Assembly: GCF_014647375.1 (NCBI RefSeq)
Contig: NZ_BMPB01000013.1
Location: 124,001-188,000 of the forward strand
Source: Parabacteroides faecis
GTDB lineage: Bacteria > Bacteroidota > Bacteroidia > Bacteroidales > Tannerellaceae
Length of the DNA: 64,000 nt
Direction: 5' to 3'
Shown here: positions 34,543 to 43,687 of the stretch, in pieces
Layout: each line of letters opens with the position of its first letter
How positions within the stretch are numbered: the stretch's first letter is position 1
Made by a program: the position numbers and the translations under genes
Notes under the pieces: model-generated
Told to the model about the DNA's origin: nothing
Database searches by the model: none
Seen by the model: only the letters and a program-made list of their open reading frames with translations

Positions 34543-35304
34543 TCAGTAAATAAATGGAATGATTCGTTTCCGGTTTCCGACCTCTTTACCGAACATGGTT
34601 TTGTACTTGTGCCAGATCGTATTGGCACGTGGTACCAGGTTGGCGAATGTCCACCAGGCGAACAAGGCTCCGCTGGCACTCCAGGTCAGGATGGCAAAGC
34701 CGCACCATTCCACCAGTTCGCCGAAATAGTTGGCCGAGGTTACGTAGTTGAACATACCTCCTTTAGGTAGATAATGATTGGTGTCGCCCGGTTTGCGGAG
34801 GTGGCGGACGATATAGTCTGACCGCCAGTTGATCCACATGCCGCTAAAGAACATCAGCGTTCCGATAATGAATTGCGGAGTGGTCAGCCACTGGGTTGAA
34901 TACATATTTTCCGGGGCGAGGTAGAATATCCACATACCTTGTATATAACCGTTCAGCAGGTTGAAGACAATCCCCATTGTCATAATACCCACAGGCATTT
35001 TGCTCTTGCCTTTGATCAGTAAGGGGAATATGAATGCCCGTTGCAAATAATGCAGTTCGAAGAAGAGGAAGAAGAGTAGAGGAACGGTTTCAAGTTGCCG
35101 TTCGGACTGGCTCCAGAGGAAGAGCATCACCCCGAAAACAGGTGCTTCCATACAGATCCAGGCTATTTTGTTTGGAATAGGGATACCCCATTTTTTGTCG
35201 AATAACATACCGTATCCGGCTTCTACGAAGTAAAGGGTAACAAAAACAATGGCGGCAATGACCGCCATTATAATCAGCAATATATTAAACTCATCAAGGG
35301 TCAT
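34543..35304 (-). CDS. Steroid 5-alpha-reductase family membrane enzyme (3-oxo-5-alpha-steroid 4-dehydrogenase)
   Basis: The start at 35304 (MTLDEFNILL) gives 253 aa; the longer frame would overlap the upstream gene. Six or seven membrane segments. The C-terminal half carries the SRD5A signatures NWRSDYIVRHLRKPG, ANYFGELVEWCGFAILTWS and the end RKRIIPFIY, all strikingly close to human SRD5A1. The family reduces the delta4 double bond of 3-oxo steroids with NADPH to give planar 5-alpha (allo) products. In gut Parabacteroides and Odoribacteraceae such an enzyme makes 3-oxo-allolithocholic acid. It starts 19 bp after the STM3941-like gene and precedes the OYE and SDR genes. Confidence 0.92.
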   Translation of the reverse strand: MTLDEFNILLIIMAVIAAIVFVTLYFVEAGYGMLFDKKWGIPIPNKIAWICMEAPVFGVMLFLWSQSERQLETVPLLFFLFFELHYLQRAFIFPLLIKGKSKMPVGIMTMGIVFNLLNGYIQGMWIFYLAPENMYSTQWLTTPQFIIGTLMFFSGMWINWRSDYIVRHLRKPGDTNHYLPKGGMFNYVTSANYFGELVEWCGFAILTWSASGALFAWWTFANLVPRANTIWHKYKTMFGKEVGNRKRIIPFIY

Positions 35305-35323
35305 TTCAAATCGAGTAATAAGA

Positions 35324-35881
35324 TTATGCTTCTTTATGTAACGTTTTATAGTGGTTGTATTTCTCGAATACAGCCTTTTCGAGTTCCTTAAATGTACAAT
35401 CCAACGCACGGTCGGAAATACAAATAGGCGATCCGTAGTATTGAAGCTTCAGTTCCAGGGAACGCTTCTTGCTACGTGTGGGCTCCCGGTCAATATATTC
35501 GTTCGGATTTTTTACCTTCAGCACGATATATTTACGTTTCAGATTGCTAAGGTCGTCCATTATTTTGATATTGTCAACATCTTTCCACAAAATTGTGCCT
35601 ATCCGGTTGCCTGTCGATATATCATTGATTCCTTCGTCGGAGATATAGATCGCCTTGAAACTTTCGCGAGTCAGGAATGAATAGCTGATTAAGCAGAAAA
35701 ATGTCGTGAGTAAAGCAAAGACACCGATGAAGATAAAGACAAAACGTCCTTCCCCATATTTGAGGTCATGAGCAGCATACAAAGCTCCGGCACCGATCAG
35801 GGCAGAGAGGACCGTTGTTAGGAACAACCCTCTCTTTTTATGCCTGCTCAATTTGAATGTGGTTGTAGAAGGTGCTTCCAT
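35324..35881 (-). CDS. STM3941-type membrane-anchored protein
   Basis: ATG at 35881 (MEAPSTTTFKLS), giving 185 aa. A TTG three codons earlier is unlikely. Two membrane helices (about residues 17-37 and 46-70) are followed by a soluble domain (FKAIYISDEGINDISTGNRIGTILWKDVDNI) that looks PH-like, as in STM3941 family proteins. Function is unknown. The start overlaps nothing but lies 5 bp after the PG0541-type stop, and the 5-alpha-reductase follows 19 bp later, so it bridges the pump-associated and the steroid genes on one transcript. Confidence 0.75.
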   Translation of the reverse strand: MEAPSTTTFKLSRHKKRGLFLTTVLSALIGAGALYAAHDLKYGEGRFVFIFIGVFALLTTFFCLISYSFLTRESFKAIYISDEGINDISTGNRIGTILWKDVDNIKIMDDLSNLKRKYIVLKVKNPNEYIDREPTRSKKRSLELKLQYYGSPICISDRALDCTFKELEKAVFEKYNHYKTLHKEA

Positions 35882-35886
35882 AACCG

Positions 35887-36180
35887 TCAAATTGATTTTT
35901 CAATGTTCCATACGAATGCACGTAGTCCCTGAGCTTCTGTCTGCATATCCATTTTGTGGAGCAGATCGAGGAAAGGATCGACTTTTTCGTCGTCTACCAT
36001 TGCCAGTATGGCTGAGTTGAGGGTTGGCCAGGCATGGCTACCGTAATGAGGTTCGCCTTTTTGGCTGCCGCGTCCCTGCACTGTTTCCCAGAAAGTAAAT
36101 CCGCGAATGTTGCTGCGATCCATAATGCTGAGGATCATTTCGTAGTAAGCCTGATTGAATGATATGAATATAGCTTTCAT
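35887..36180 (-). CDS. PG0541-type transporter-associated small protein
   Basis: The start at 36180 (MKAIFISFNQAYYEMIL) gives 97 aa; an upstream TTG start is less likely. The protein is a compact soluble alpha/beta domain of ferredoxin-like or PII-like appearance with GFTFWETVQGRGSQKGEPHYGSHAWPTLNSAI. Homologues named after PG0541 regularly sit next to RND efflux pumps in Bacteroidales, as here, and are thought to be accessory or regulatory. It follows the RND permease after a 114-bp gap containing a nested hairpin. Confidence 0.78.
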   Translation of the reverse strand: MKAIFISFNQAYYEMILSIMDRSNIRGFTFWETVQGRGSQKGEPHYGSHAWPTLNSAILAMVDDEKVDPFLDLLHKMDMQTEAQGLRAFVWNIEKSI

Positions 36181-36211
36181 GTTCGTTCTATTTTTGTTAA
36201 TTAGAGACTGT

Positions 36212-36276
36212 GTCAAAAAGTTTGTATTAAGGACCGCAGACTCTGCATTGTCTGCGGTCAGTAATAGCTTTTTGAC
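36212..36276. terminator. Nested hairpin between the RND permease and the PG0541-type gene
   Basis: Outer stem GTCAAAAAG / CTTTTTGAC (36212-36220, 36268-36276) encloses a 10-bp perfect stem GACCGCAGAC / GTCTGCGGTC (36232-36241, 36250-36259). There is no downstream T-run on the minus strand. It could attenuate or process the pump-to-steroid-enzyme transcript, or mark an operon boundary. Confidence 0.6.
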
Positions 36277-36294
36277 TTATCTTTCTTTTCTCGT

Positions 36295-39200
36295 TTATAA
36301 TTGTTCCAGATGATTCAACCTTGCGATCTTACGGCGGCGGCGTTTTACACCGTTTCCGGCAAATACGCAATACACCGTCGGTACGATAACCAGTGTGATC
36401 AAAGTGGATACTGAAAGTCCCCATGCAACCGTCATACCCATCGAGCGCCACATTTCAGCACCTTCGCCTGTACCGATAGCCATCGGGATCATACCGAGTA
36501 CGGTAGTCAGGGTGGTCATCAATACCGGACGGAGACGGGATTTACCGGCAGCAACTGCAGCAGTAAGAATACTCATTCCGCGTTCGCGGCACAGGATCGT
36601 GTAGTCGATCAGCACGATACCGTTCTTTACAACGATACCCATCAACATGATTACACCGATCAAAGCCATCACCCCGAGTGGCGTCTGTGTGATTGCCAAT
36701 CCCAGAATTACACCGGTAAAAGCAAACGGGATGGAAAACATGATCACGAACGGGTCGGTCAACGACTCGAACTGGGCTGCCATCACAATAAATACCAGGA
36801 TGATGATCAATACCATCAATATACCCAGGTCGGTAAATGTATCCTGCTGGTCTTCAAATGTACCTCCCAGCTGCCAGCTTACATCAGATGGGATATCCAT
36901 CTTCTTCAGCTCGGATTGAACGGCAGACACCAGGTCGCTTAATGCAGCACCCTGACCGACAACGGCAGATACAGTGATAAGACGTTCACGGTTTTTACGC
37001 TCGATAGTCGGCGGTGTCATACGTTCTACAACTTTACCTACATCGCGGATACGAACCCCTTGTCCGGCATTGTTATAGATCATAATATTTTCGATATCTT
37101 CGATAGACTGGCGGAATTCGGGAGCATAACGTACTTTGATATCATACTCGTCACCGTCTTCACGATACTTGGAAGCGGTGGAACCGTTGATACGGTTACG
37201 CAGGTATAAAGAGGCTGTCGTAACGTTCAGGCCGTTCATAGCCAGTTTTTCGCGGTCGAAGTCTACCTGGTATTCCGGAATATAATCTTTACGGCTGATG
37301 TTAACCTGTGAACATCCCTTCAATCCTTCCAGACGTCTTGACAGATCTGCAGCAACAGCATCGGTCTTGGCAAAGTCGAAACCGTAGATTTCTATATCTA
37401 CTGCATTCTCACCACCCATAGAACCGGACTGACCGCCAGCCAAAACCTTGTACTCTTTAATCTCGGAGTATTCAGCCAGGTCCTGACGCATCATATCACA
37501 AATCTCGATCAAACCTCTTTCACGGTCGCCGACACTGCTCAGGTTGACATTCATTTCAATAATGTGCGAACCGTTGTCGCTCAACTGGGCAAATGTGTTA
37601 TCCGTATCAGCCTGTCCTTCGGTGAAGTTCAGTACCAGAATTTCCGGGTATTTCTCACGGAACTGTTTGTCGATACGCAAAGCCAGATCGCGTGTGATCT
37701 CCTGGCGGGTACCGATGGGCATTTCGATCGTGATACCGATACGGGCATTATCCTGGGTCGGGAAGAACTCAGTCTTAATCATAGGGATCATCATCATGCT
37801 GCCTGCAAAGATCAGGAAGGCACCGGCAATAACTGTTTTACGATGACGTACTGCCCAGTCCAGGAAACGTGCATAAGCAACGTCCAGTGCATTCAGTGCC
37901 TTTTCAATAGGAGTGAAGAACAAAACGTACAAACGTCCTTTCTTCGGATCGAGACGTAACAACTGAGAACAAAGCATCGGTGTCAAAGTCAAAGCTCCGA
38001 CTGTCGATACGATCATGATGATACTAACGATCCAGCCTAACTGTTTGAAAAGGATACCGGCCATACCGGTCACCATTGTCAATGGCAGGAATACTGCCAA
38101 CATAGTCAATGTAGAAGCAATTACGGATATAGCCACCTCGTTGGTTGCGTGTACGGCTGCCTGCTTCGGTTTACTACCTCTTTCAATATGCGTCGTGACA
38201 TTCTCCAATACCACAATGGCGTCATCCACCACCATACCGATTGCAATAGACAATGAACTTAACGAGATAATGTTCAGTGTATTGCCGGATGCCAGCAAAT
38301 AGGCGAATGCGGCGATCAGTGAGATCGGGATCGTCAGGATAATGATAAATGTCGCTCTCCAGCGTCCCAGGAAGATGAATACCACCAACATAACGACAAT
38401 GAAAGTGATCATGATCGTTTCCTGCAAACTGTCGATCGTATTCAGAATGTTGGTCGAGGTATCGACGATCACACCCAGTTGTACGTCGGATGGCAAACTG
38501 GCCTGTATTTCCGGCAGTTTTTCGTGAACTTTCTTAGCGATATTCACAGAGTTTGCTCCGGACTGCTTCTGGATAACGATCATACCCCCCTTACCTCCGT
38601 TATTGAAGGTTTCCTGGGCACGTTCTTCGATATAGTCTTTTACCTGTGCAACGTCGCGCAGATACACATTCTTACCGTTATTGCTTCCTACCACCAGGTC
38701 CAGCATTTGGTTGGCATTGGTAAATTCACCTTGTACACGGAGCGTATAGGTGTTTGAACCGATATCTATGCTACCACCCGGTGTATTGCGGTTCTCCTGT
38801 GCAATGATAGAGGAGATTCCCTCGATGGTCAGCCCGTAAGCTTCCAATTTGTAAGGGTCGCAATATACCTGTACTTCACGGATCGGAGCACCGGAAATAG
38901 ATACGGCACCTACTCCGCTGATACGTGCCAGCGGGTTGGATACTTTATCGTCCAGGATTTTGTAAAGGGCGTTGGTACTTTCCTCTGCTGTTACCGAAAG
39001 CAACAGGATTGGAATATCGTCGGTACCGAACTTAAAGATGATCGGGTTTTCCACGTCATCCGGCAGAGACGATTCTACGATGTCCAGTTTATCCCGGACG
39101 TCGTTGGTCGCGACATCGATATCGGTACCGTATTCAAATTCCAGTGTAACGATAGAGATGTTTTCGCGAGACTGTGAGGTGATGTGTTTCAGGTCACTCA

Positions 39201-39420
39201 CACTGTTCAATACGTTCTCCAATGGTTTGGATACGTTCATTTCAATATCGGTGGCGCTGGCTCCGGGGTAGGCCGTCATGACCATGATCATGTTGGTCTC
39301 GATCTCCGGGAGCAAGTCGACTGATAATCGGGTTAAGGAAAAAAGTCCCATAATCACCACAGCCACGAATACGAGGGCGGTGGTTACCGGCTTTTTTACC
39401 GCTGTTGCATATAAACTCAT
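36295..39420 (-). CDS. RND-family efflux pump inner-membrane permease (AcrB/HAE1 type)
   Basis: 1041 aa, full length. Twelve membrane helices flank two large periplasmic loops. Recognisable stretches are KPVTTALVFVAVVIMGLFSL at the N-terminus, SDLKHITSQSRENISIV, GMVVDDAIVVLENV with the proton-relay acidic residues in helix 4, and IVVKNGIVLIDY. It drives proton-coupled export from periplasm to outside. The adaptor gene ends 13 bp upstream, preceded by TolC and TetR, so this is a complete tripartite pump. The permease is followed by the PG0541-type gene and the steroid/bile-acid reductases. Confidence 0.96.
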   Translation of the reverse strand: MSLYATAVKKPVTTALVFVAVVIMGLFSLTRLSVDLLPEIETNMIMVMTAYPGASATDIEMNVSKPLENVLNSVSDLKHITSQSRENISIVTLEFEYGTDIDVATNDVRDKLDIVESSLPDDVENPIIFKFGTDDIPILLLSVTAEESTNALYKILDDKVSNPLARISGVGAVSISGAPIREVQVYCDPYKLEAYGLTIEGISSIIAQENRNTPGGSIDIGSNTYTLRVQGEFTNANQMLDLVVGSNNGKNVYLRDVAQVKDYIEERAQETFNNGGKGGMIVIQKQSGANSVNIAKKVHEKLPEIQASLPSDVQLGVIVDTSTNILNTIDSLQETIMITFIVVMLVVFIFLGRWRATFIIILTIPISLIAAFAYLLASGNTLNIISLSSLSIAIGMVVDDAIVVLENVTTHIERGSKPKQAAVHATNEVAISVIASTLTMLAVFLPLTMVTGMAGILFKQLGWIVSIIMIVSTVGALTLTPMLCSQLLRLDPKKGRLYVLFFTPIEKALNALDVAYARFLDWAVRHRKTVIAGAFLIFAGSMMMIPMIKTEFFPTQDNARIGITIEMPIGTRQEITRDLALRIDKQFREKYPEILVLNFTEGQADTDNTFAQLSDNGSHIIEMNVNLSSVGDRERGLIEICDMMRQDLAEYSEIKEYKVLAGGQSGSMGGENAVDIEIYGFDFAKTDAVAADLSRRLEGLKGCSQVNISRKDYIPEYQVDFDREKLAMNGLNVTTASLYLRNRINGSTASKYREDGDEYDIKVRYAPEFRQSIEDIENIMIYNNAGQGVRIRDVGKVVERMTPPTIERKNRERLITVSAVVGQGAALSDLVSAVQSELKKMDIPSDVSWQLGGTFEDQQDTFTDLGILMVLIIILVFIVMAAQFESLTDPFVIMFSIPFAFTGVILGLAITQTPLGVMALIGVIMLMGIVVKNGIVLIDYTILCRERGMSILTAAVAAGKSRLRPVLMTTLTTVLGMIPMAIGTGEGAEMWRSMGMTVAWGLSVSTLITLVIVPTVYCVFAGNGVKRRRRKIARLNHLEQL

Positions 39421-39433
39421 ATAGTATTATTTC

Positions 39434-40456
39434 TTACTTGTCAATTTCTACTTCCATTCCATTAGTCAAACGGTTCTGACCGGTTATTACCACCTGGTCG
39501 CCATTTTCTACGCCGGATACGATCTCATATTTGTTTCCCATGCGGCGTCCCAGTTCTACCTTCTGGTAGGATACTTTTCCATCTTTGTAAACATAGATGT
39601 AGCGGTCACCCGATCCGGATTGTTTTACAATGGACTGGTCCGGTGCAACTACGTGGTTGCGTGCTCCGAAGTTCATGGTGGTACGGGCAAACATTCCCGG
39701 ACGTACACGTTCGTCGGCGTTGGCAATCTTAATCTCTACCGGGAAAGTACGGGTGGAGGAGTCGATGGTCGGGTAGACCAGGCTTACTTTGCCTTTGAAT
39801 ACTTCGTCGCCATATACATCCAGCTTGATATCTACCTCATTGCCTTTCTTCACTTGTGTGAAATAACTTTCGGAAACATTCACGAACAGTTTGACCGGGC
39901 GGATCTGTTCTACTGTATATATAGGATTGCCACCGCTGTACATATCGCCGCTGTCGTAATTGCGGGCAGTGATGATACCGCTGATCGGACTTAGCAACTG
40001 AGTGTTATCCTGCAGGTTCTTATAACTTGCGCGGCTTACGTCCAACTGTGTTTTCTGGGCATCCCAGGCTGATTTGGAAGCTCCGCCGACTTTATACAGT
40101 TCGTCGATGCGCTTAAATTCAATTTCCTGATTGTCCAATTGTATTTTGGCCTGTTTCAGGTTTGTTTCGTCCATCTTGACAAGTACCTGGCCTTCTTTTA
40201 CATGGTCACCCACTTCTGCGAACAGCTTCTCAATACGAACCGGAGACTGAGGCGCAATGTTGTTTTTTATATTTGCCTCTACGGTTGCAGTAAATTCCGC
40301 CAGCTGGTCTACATCCTGAGCCGATACCTGCTCAATCTTCACTTTTACTTTTTCATCATGGGTATCTGCCTCAGAGTCTTTCTTTTCACCTGTACATGAC
40401 ATCAGCAAGGCTAATGTTACGAGCGGTACAACTTTCAGCATTTCACGTGTTTTCAT
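39434..40456 (-). CDS. RND efflux periplasmic adaptor (membrane fusion) lipoprotein
   Basis: ATG at 40456 (MKTREMLKVVPLVTLALLMSC) gives a normal lipoprotein signal and 340 aa. An ATG 10 codons upstream at 40486 is possible. The order is typical: lipoyl/barrel-sandwich halves (NNIAPQSPVRIEKLFAEVGDHVKEGQVLVKMD and LLSPISGIITARNYDSGDMY), a helical hairpin between them, then beta-barrel and membrane-proximal domains (VRPGMFARTTM). It links the permease to TolC. Confidence 0.94.
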   Translation of the reverse strand: MKTREMLKVVPLVTLALLMSCTGEKKDSEADTHDEKVKVKIEQVSAQDVDQLAEFTATVEANIKNNIAPQSPVRIEKLFAEVGDHVKEGQVLVKMDETNLKQAKIQLDNQEIEFKRIDELYKVGGASKSAWDAQKTQLDVSRASYKNLQDNTQLLSPISGIITARNYDSGDMYSGGNPIYTVEQIRPVKLFVNVSESYFTQVKKGNEVDIKLDVYGDEVFKGKVSLVYPTIDSSTRTFPVEIKIANADERVRPGMFARTTMNFGARNHVVAPDQSIVKQSGSGDRYIYVYKDGKVSYQKVELGRRMGNKYEIVSGVENGDQVVITGQNRLTNGMEVEIDK

Positions 40457-40495
40457 ATTGTAAACTGTTTTTATTTTTGTTCTCATTCTTATTTC

Positions 40496-41887
40496 TTAAT
40501 TCGTTTGTTCCTGACCTAAGACTTTTTCCATATCCGATTTAGCTACCATATAATTGTAGATGGACTGGTTCAGATTCAGTTTCGCTTGTGTCAGTGCCAG
40601 TTCCGCATCGTTCATTTCAAGCAATGTACCGGCCCCTGTATCATAGCGTTTCTGGGCGATCTTATATCCTTTGTTTGCCTGTTCGACACCTTTCTGGGCG
40701 GCATCGAATTGTTTCACGCAGGTTTTCATATTATCCAGATATTGTTTGATAGCCAACTGCAAGTTGCGTTTCGTATCGTCGCGCTGCAAATCCATCTGAT
40801 GCATGGATACCTGCGTCTGCTTGATCTTATGATATTTGCTGCCTCCGGAAAAGATAGGGACCGTAAGCGATACACCGACAATCGAGTAAGGAGTCCAGTT
40901 GTAGTTCTTGAACTTGAAATCATTGTTCATGGCATTCCACTGGTACATACCTGTGAGCGATAATGTAGGCAGATAGTCGAACTTCTGCATGGTCAAAGTC
41001 TTTTTCAACTGTTGCATCTGCAGATCGATCTGCTTCAAATCGGTGTTGCCAGCCAATGTCGTATCGGTTGCCATATAATCCGCAAACAGGACCGATTCGA
41101 AATCGGCCAGTTCTCCTTCGCAGTCGATAGCCATTTCCAGATCCATTCCCAGGAGTGCCTTTAATTGCCATTTAGCCAATGTGAGCGAGTTTTCTGCCTG
41201 GAGCATATTCGGTTCACTGTTCTTTACGGTCACGTCTGCACGGATCAGATCGTATTCGGCTACCGTTCCCTGGTCATATTTCTTTTTGATATCCAGATAG
41301 TTTTCCATCGCGTTATCATAGCTTTCCTTGAAAACACGATAAGAATCGTTTGCCAGTAAAACGGCATAGAAGCTTTTCTTAACCTGATTTACCATCGATA
41401 TTTTGGATGACCGTGCCTGTTCTATAGACAGTTCCACGTCGAGGGCGGATATGCTGAGGCTTTTCCATAATGTAGCGTTGACAAGGGGCATCGATAGATT
41501 GAAGCCGGTAGTCCAGTTGTTATCACGGCCAACCTCAATACCTTTGCTCATATCGATACCTTCCATACCAGGCGTCGGTTCGTCACTGCCGCCACCCATA
41601 TCGAAACCATCCATATACATCACCTGCTTTTTCAATGTGCGGGTATAATCGGCTGTAAAATTAATCTGAGGGAACAGAGCGGCATATGTACCTTTCTGTG
41701 CATACTTTTTCTTTTCGATCTCTTTGTCAGCGACTTTCACGGTCGGGTTTTCACTTAACGCTATCTCCAATGCTTTTTCCAGGTCGAGCTTCAGGACATC
41801 CTGTGCTTTCACCGTAGAAAAGACCAGAGAAGGCAGCAACATCATGACTACCCACATCATCTTCTTAGTAATTAATACTCGTTTCAT
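40496..41887 (-). CDS. TolC-family outer-membrane efflux channel
   Basis: 463 aa. A signal peptide ends near STVKAQ. Two repeated helical-hairpin modules start with LEKALEIALSENPTVKVADKEIEKKK and with a second LIRADVTVKNSEPNMLQAENSLTLAKWQLKALLG-type block. The end has GYKIAQKRYDTGAGTLLEMNDAELALTQAKLNLNQSIYNYMVAKSDMEKVLG-like helices, written here only as landmarks. It forms the outer-membrane exit duct of the pump. Gene order TetR-TolC-adaptor-permease is common in Bacteroidales. Confidence 0.94.
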   Translation of the reverse strand: MKRVLITKKMMWVVMMLLPSLVFSTVKAQDVLKLDLEKALEIALSENPTVKVADKEIEKKKYAQKGTYAALFPQINFTADYTRTLKKQVMYMDGFDMGGGSDEPTPGMEGIDMSKGIEVGRDNNWTTGFNLSMPLVNATLWKSLSISALDVELSIEQARSSKISMVNQVKKSFYAVLLANDSYRVFKESYDNAMENYLDIKKKYDQGTVAEYDLIRADVTVKNSEPNMLQAENSLTLAKWQLKALLGMDLEMAIDCEGELADFESVLFADYMATDTTLAGNTDLKQIDLQMQQLKKTLTMQKFDYLPTLSLTGMYQWNAMNNDFKFKNYNWTPYSIVGVSLTVPIFSGGSKYHKIKQTQVSMHQMDLQRDDTKRNLQLAIKQYLDNMKTCVKQFDAAQKGVEQANKGYKIAQKRYDTGAGTLLEMNDAELALTQAKLNLNQSIYNYMVAKSDMEKVLGQEQTN

Positions 41888-41920
41888 TTAAACTAGATTT
41901 GATTTTGAATAAAATTCCTA

Positions 41921-42538
41921 TTACTCTTCACTTAATAATATGTCCTGCGAGTGTTTCAAAGCATAACGCTCCAAAATCGTCAGGCCTTTCTCTGTGCATA
42001 TACCCCGGAGGAAGGTAAACAATACCGTCTGGAATACTTCTGCCACCGAATGGTTCAGAAATGTTTTCGACGGGCGGATCATTTTCAATTGTTCTTTTGC
42101 CAGCAAAGCTAATATTTCGATATTTACATCTTTTTGGAAAACACCTTCTTTAGCTCCCCGATTAAGTAATTTGATACATCTTTTAGTGAAATCCGCTTTG
42201 TCTTTCTCTACCTGTTCCAATGCTTTCGGATAACGTTTCAGATCATCATAATATTTTTTATTGTACCAACGGGGGCGTTTCATAAAATCTTCGTAGAACA
42301 GGACGAAAACATCGAGAGCCGTGTATGGACCTTTTTCCAGTTCGGCAAGTGTGCTTCGCATGCTATTATTATAGGATTTGATAGCTTCCTGTAATAATGT
42401 TTCCTTGTCTTCGAAGAATTCATAGATCGTACGTTTTGAAATACCCATATTCCGGGCAATATCGTCCATGCTCACACTCTTGATACCGTATTGTGAGAAC
42501 AGATCCAATGCCGTCGTCATAACTTGTTCTTTTGTCAT
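41921..42538 (-). CDS. TetR/AcrR-family transcriptional regulator
   Basis: 205 aa. The N-terminal helix-turn-helix lies at residues about 8-50 (TALDLFSQYGIKSVSMDDIA, RNMGISKRTIYEFFEDKETL). The C-terminal helical domain binds an unknown ligand. It is the first gene of the efflux unit, 33 bp ahead of TolC, so it most likely represses its own operon and is released by a pump substrate. Given the downstream bile-acid enzymes, a bile acid or steroid is a reasonable ligand guess. Confidence 0.93.
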   Translation of the reverse strand: MTKEQVMTTALDLFSQYGIKSVSMDDIARNMGISKRTIYEFFEDKETLLQEAIKSYNNSMRSTLAELEKGPYTALDVFVLFYEDFMKRPRWYNKKYYDDLKRYPKALEQVEKDKADFTKRCIKLLNRGAKEGVFQKDVNIEILALLAKEQLKMIRPSKTFLNHSVAEVFQTVLFTFLRGICTEKGLTILERYALKHSQDILLSEE

Positions 42539-42712
42539 ATTTATTTTTTTGAATCATCAGCCATTATGCTCGGTGACAAAGTTCTGTCTAATTTAGAAAA
42601 CTCAAAAGGTTTATTCTGTTACAGGATTGGTTTGAAACGAAAGATGTTTTTGATAAATAAAGGTTTATAGGTGAAAAAAACATCTGAATTGGTGAAAAAT
42701 GAAACAAATTCC

Positions 42713-42742
42713 TTGCGGGATTGTAAACAATACCTATCTTTG
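42713..42742 (+). promoter_or_regulatory. Promoter of the AraC-type regulator gene
   Basis: TTG (42713-42715), 19-bp spacer, TATCTTTG (42735-42742), 33 bp before the ATG at 42776. A textbook Bacteroidetes promoter. Confidence 0.7.
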
Positions 42743-42775
42743 TGCAGACTATAATGATGAGTAAAATATAAAATT

Positions 42776-43678
42776 ATGGAAAATCTCCCTTTAATAAAGT
42801 TCGCAGAGTTAAATAGGGGTATAATAATTCGCGACAGTTTCCAGGATATATTTCTGATAGCCGATATTGATGGTAATCAGGGAGTTGATGATCAGGAAGT
42901 GTATGAACATACTATGCCGATGCGATTGGATGCACTGTTGATGGTCCTGGTGTTGGAAGGCTCTTCGGAAATAGCATTGGATTATGTCCCTTATACTATA
43001 GGAACTAATAGCTTTACTATTATTATGCCGACGCATACGATACAACTCAATAAGATCAGTAAAGATTTTAAAGGGAAGCTTTTGGTTATCTCCCGTGAAT
43101 TTCTTGATGAATGTAATACGGCGAAGCGTAGCCCTTCAATGGCTAATTATATGCAATTGAGAAAAAACCCCTGTACGACTTTCGAACCGGAGGAAACGGA
43201 GTTGGTAGACAATTACATCGAGTTGCTGAGGACTAAAATAAAGAACCGGACTCATTTTTTCCAGAAAGAAGTGATGCAGAATTCTTTTGTCGGGTTCCTT
43301 CTGGAGATTGCCAATATATTTATGGGAAAAAAAGATGGTCTGTTGATGCCGGCTCTTTCCCGCAAAGAAGAACTTTTCGAACAGTTCCTTCAATTGCTGT
43401 TTGAACATTGTAAGGAGCAGCATGTGGTTACTTTCTATGCAGAGAAGCTTTTTATCACTCCGCAATATCTGTCTTTGATCTTAAAGGAACTGACCGGAAA
43501 ATCTGCTAATAAATGGATTGACGATGCGTTGATCGTTGAGGCGAAGATCTTGTTGAAGGCTCCGCAGGCAACTGTGCAACAGGTCGCAGACATTCTGCAT
43601 TTTTCCGATCAGTCTACATTTGGAAAATTCTTTAAAAAGCACATGGGTATTTCCCCGATGGAATACCGCAAGTCCTAA
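42776..43678 (+). CDS. AraC-family transcriptional regulator
   Basis: 300 aa. The N-terminal cupin-like sensing region (about 1-180; LMVLVLEGSSEIALDY, SFTIIMPTHTIQL) is followed by a C-terminal AraC double helix-turn-helix (about 205-300; FYAEKLFITPQYLSLILKEL, ADILHFSDQSTFGKFFKKHMG, ISPMEYRKS). It is transcribed away from the TetR-efflux operon. Whether it controls that operon is unknown. It ends 9 bp from the convergent HdeD-like gene. Confidence 0.92.
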   Translation: MENLPLIKFAELNRGIIIRDSFQDIFLIADIDGNQGVDDQEVYEHTMPMRLDALLMVLVLEGSSEIALDYVPYTIGTNSFTIIMPTHTIQLNKISKDFKGKLLVISREFLDECNTAKRSPSMANYMQLRKNPCTTFEPEETELVDNYIELLRTKIKNRTHFFQKEVMQNSFVGFLLEIANIFMGKKDGLLMPALSRKEELFEQFLQLLFEHCKEQHVVTFYAEKLFITPQYLSLILKELTGKSANKWIDDALIVEAKILLKAPQATVQQVADILHFSDQSTFGKFFKKHMGISPMEYRKS

Positions 43679-43687
43679 TCTACTCTT

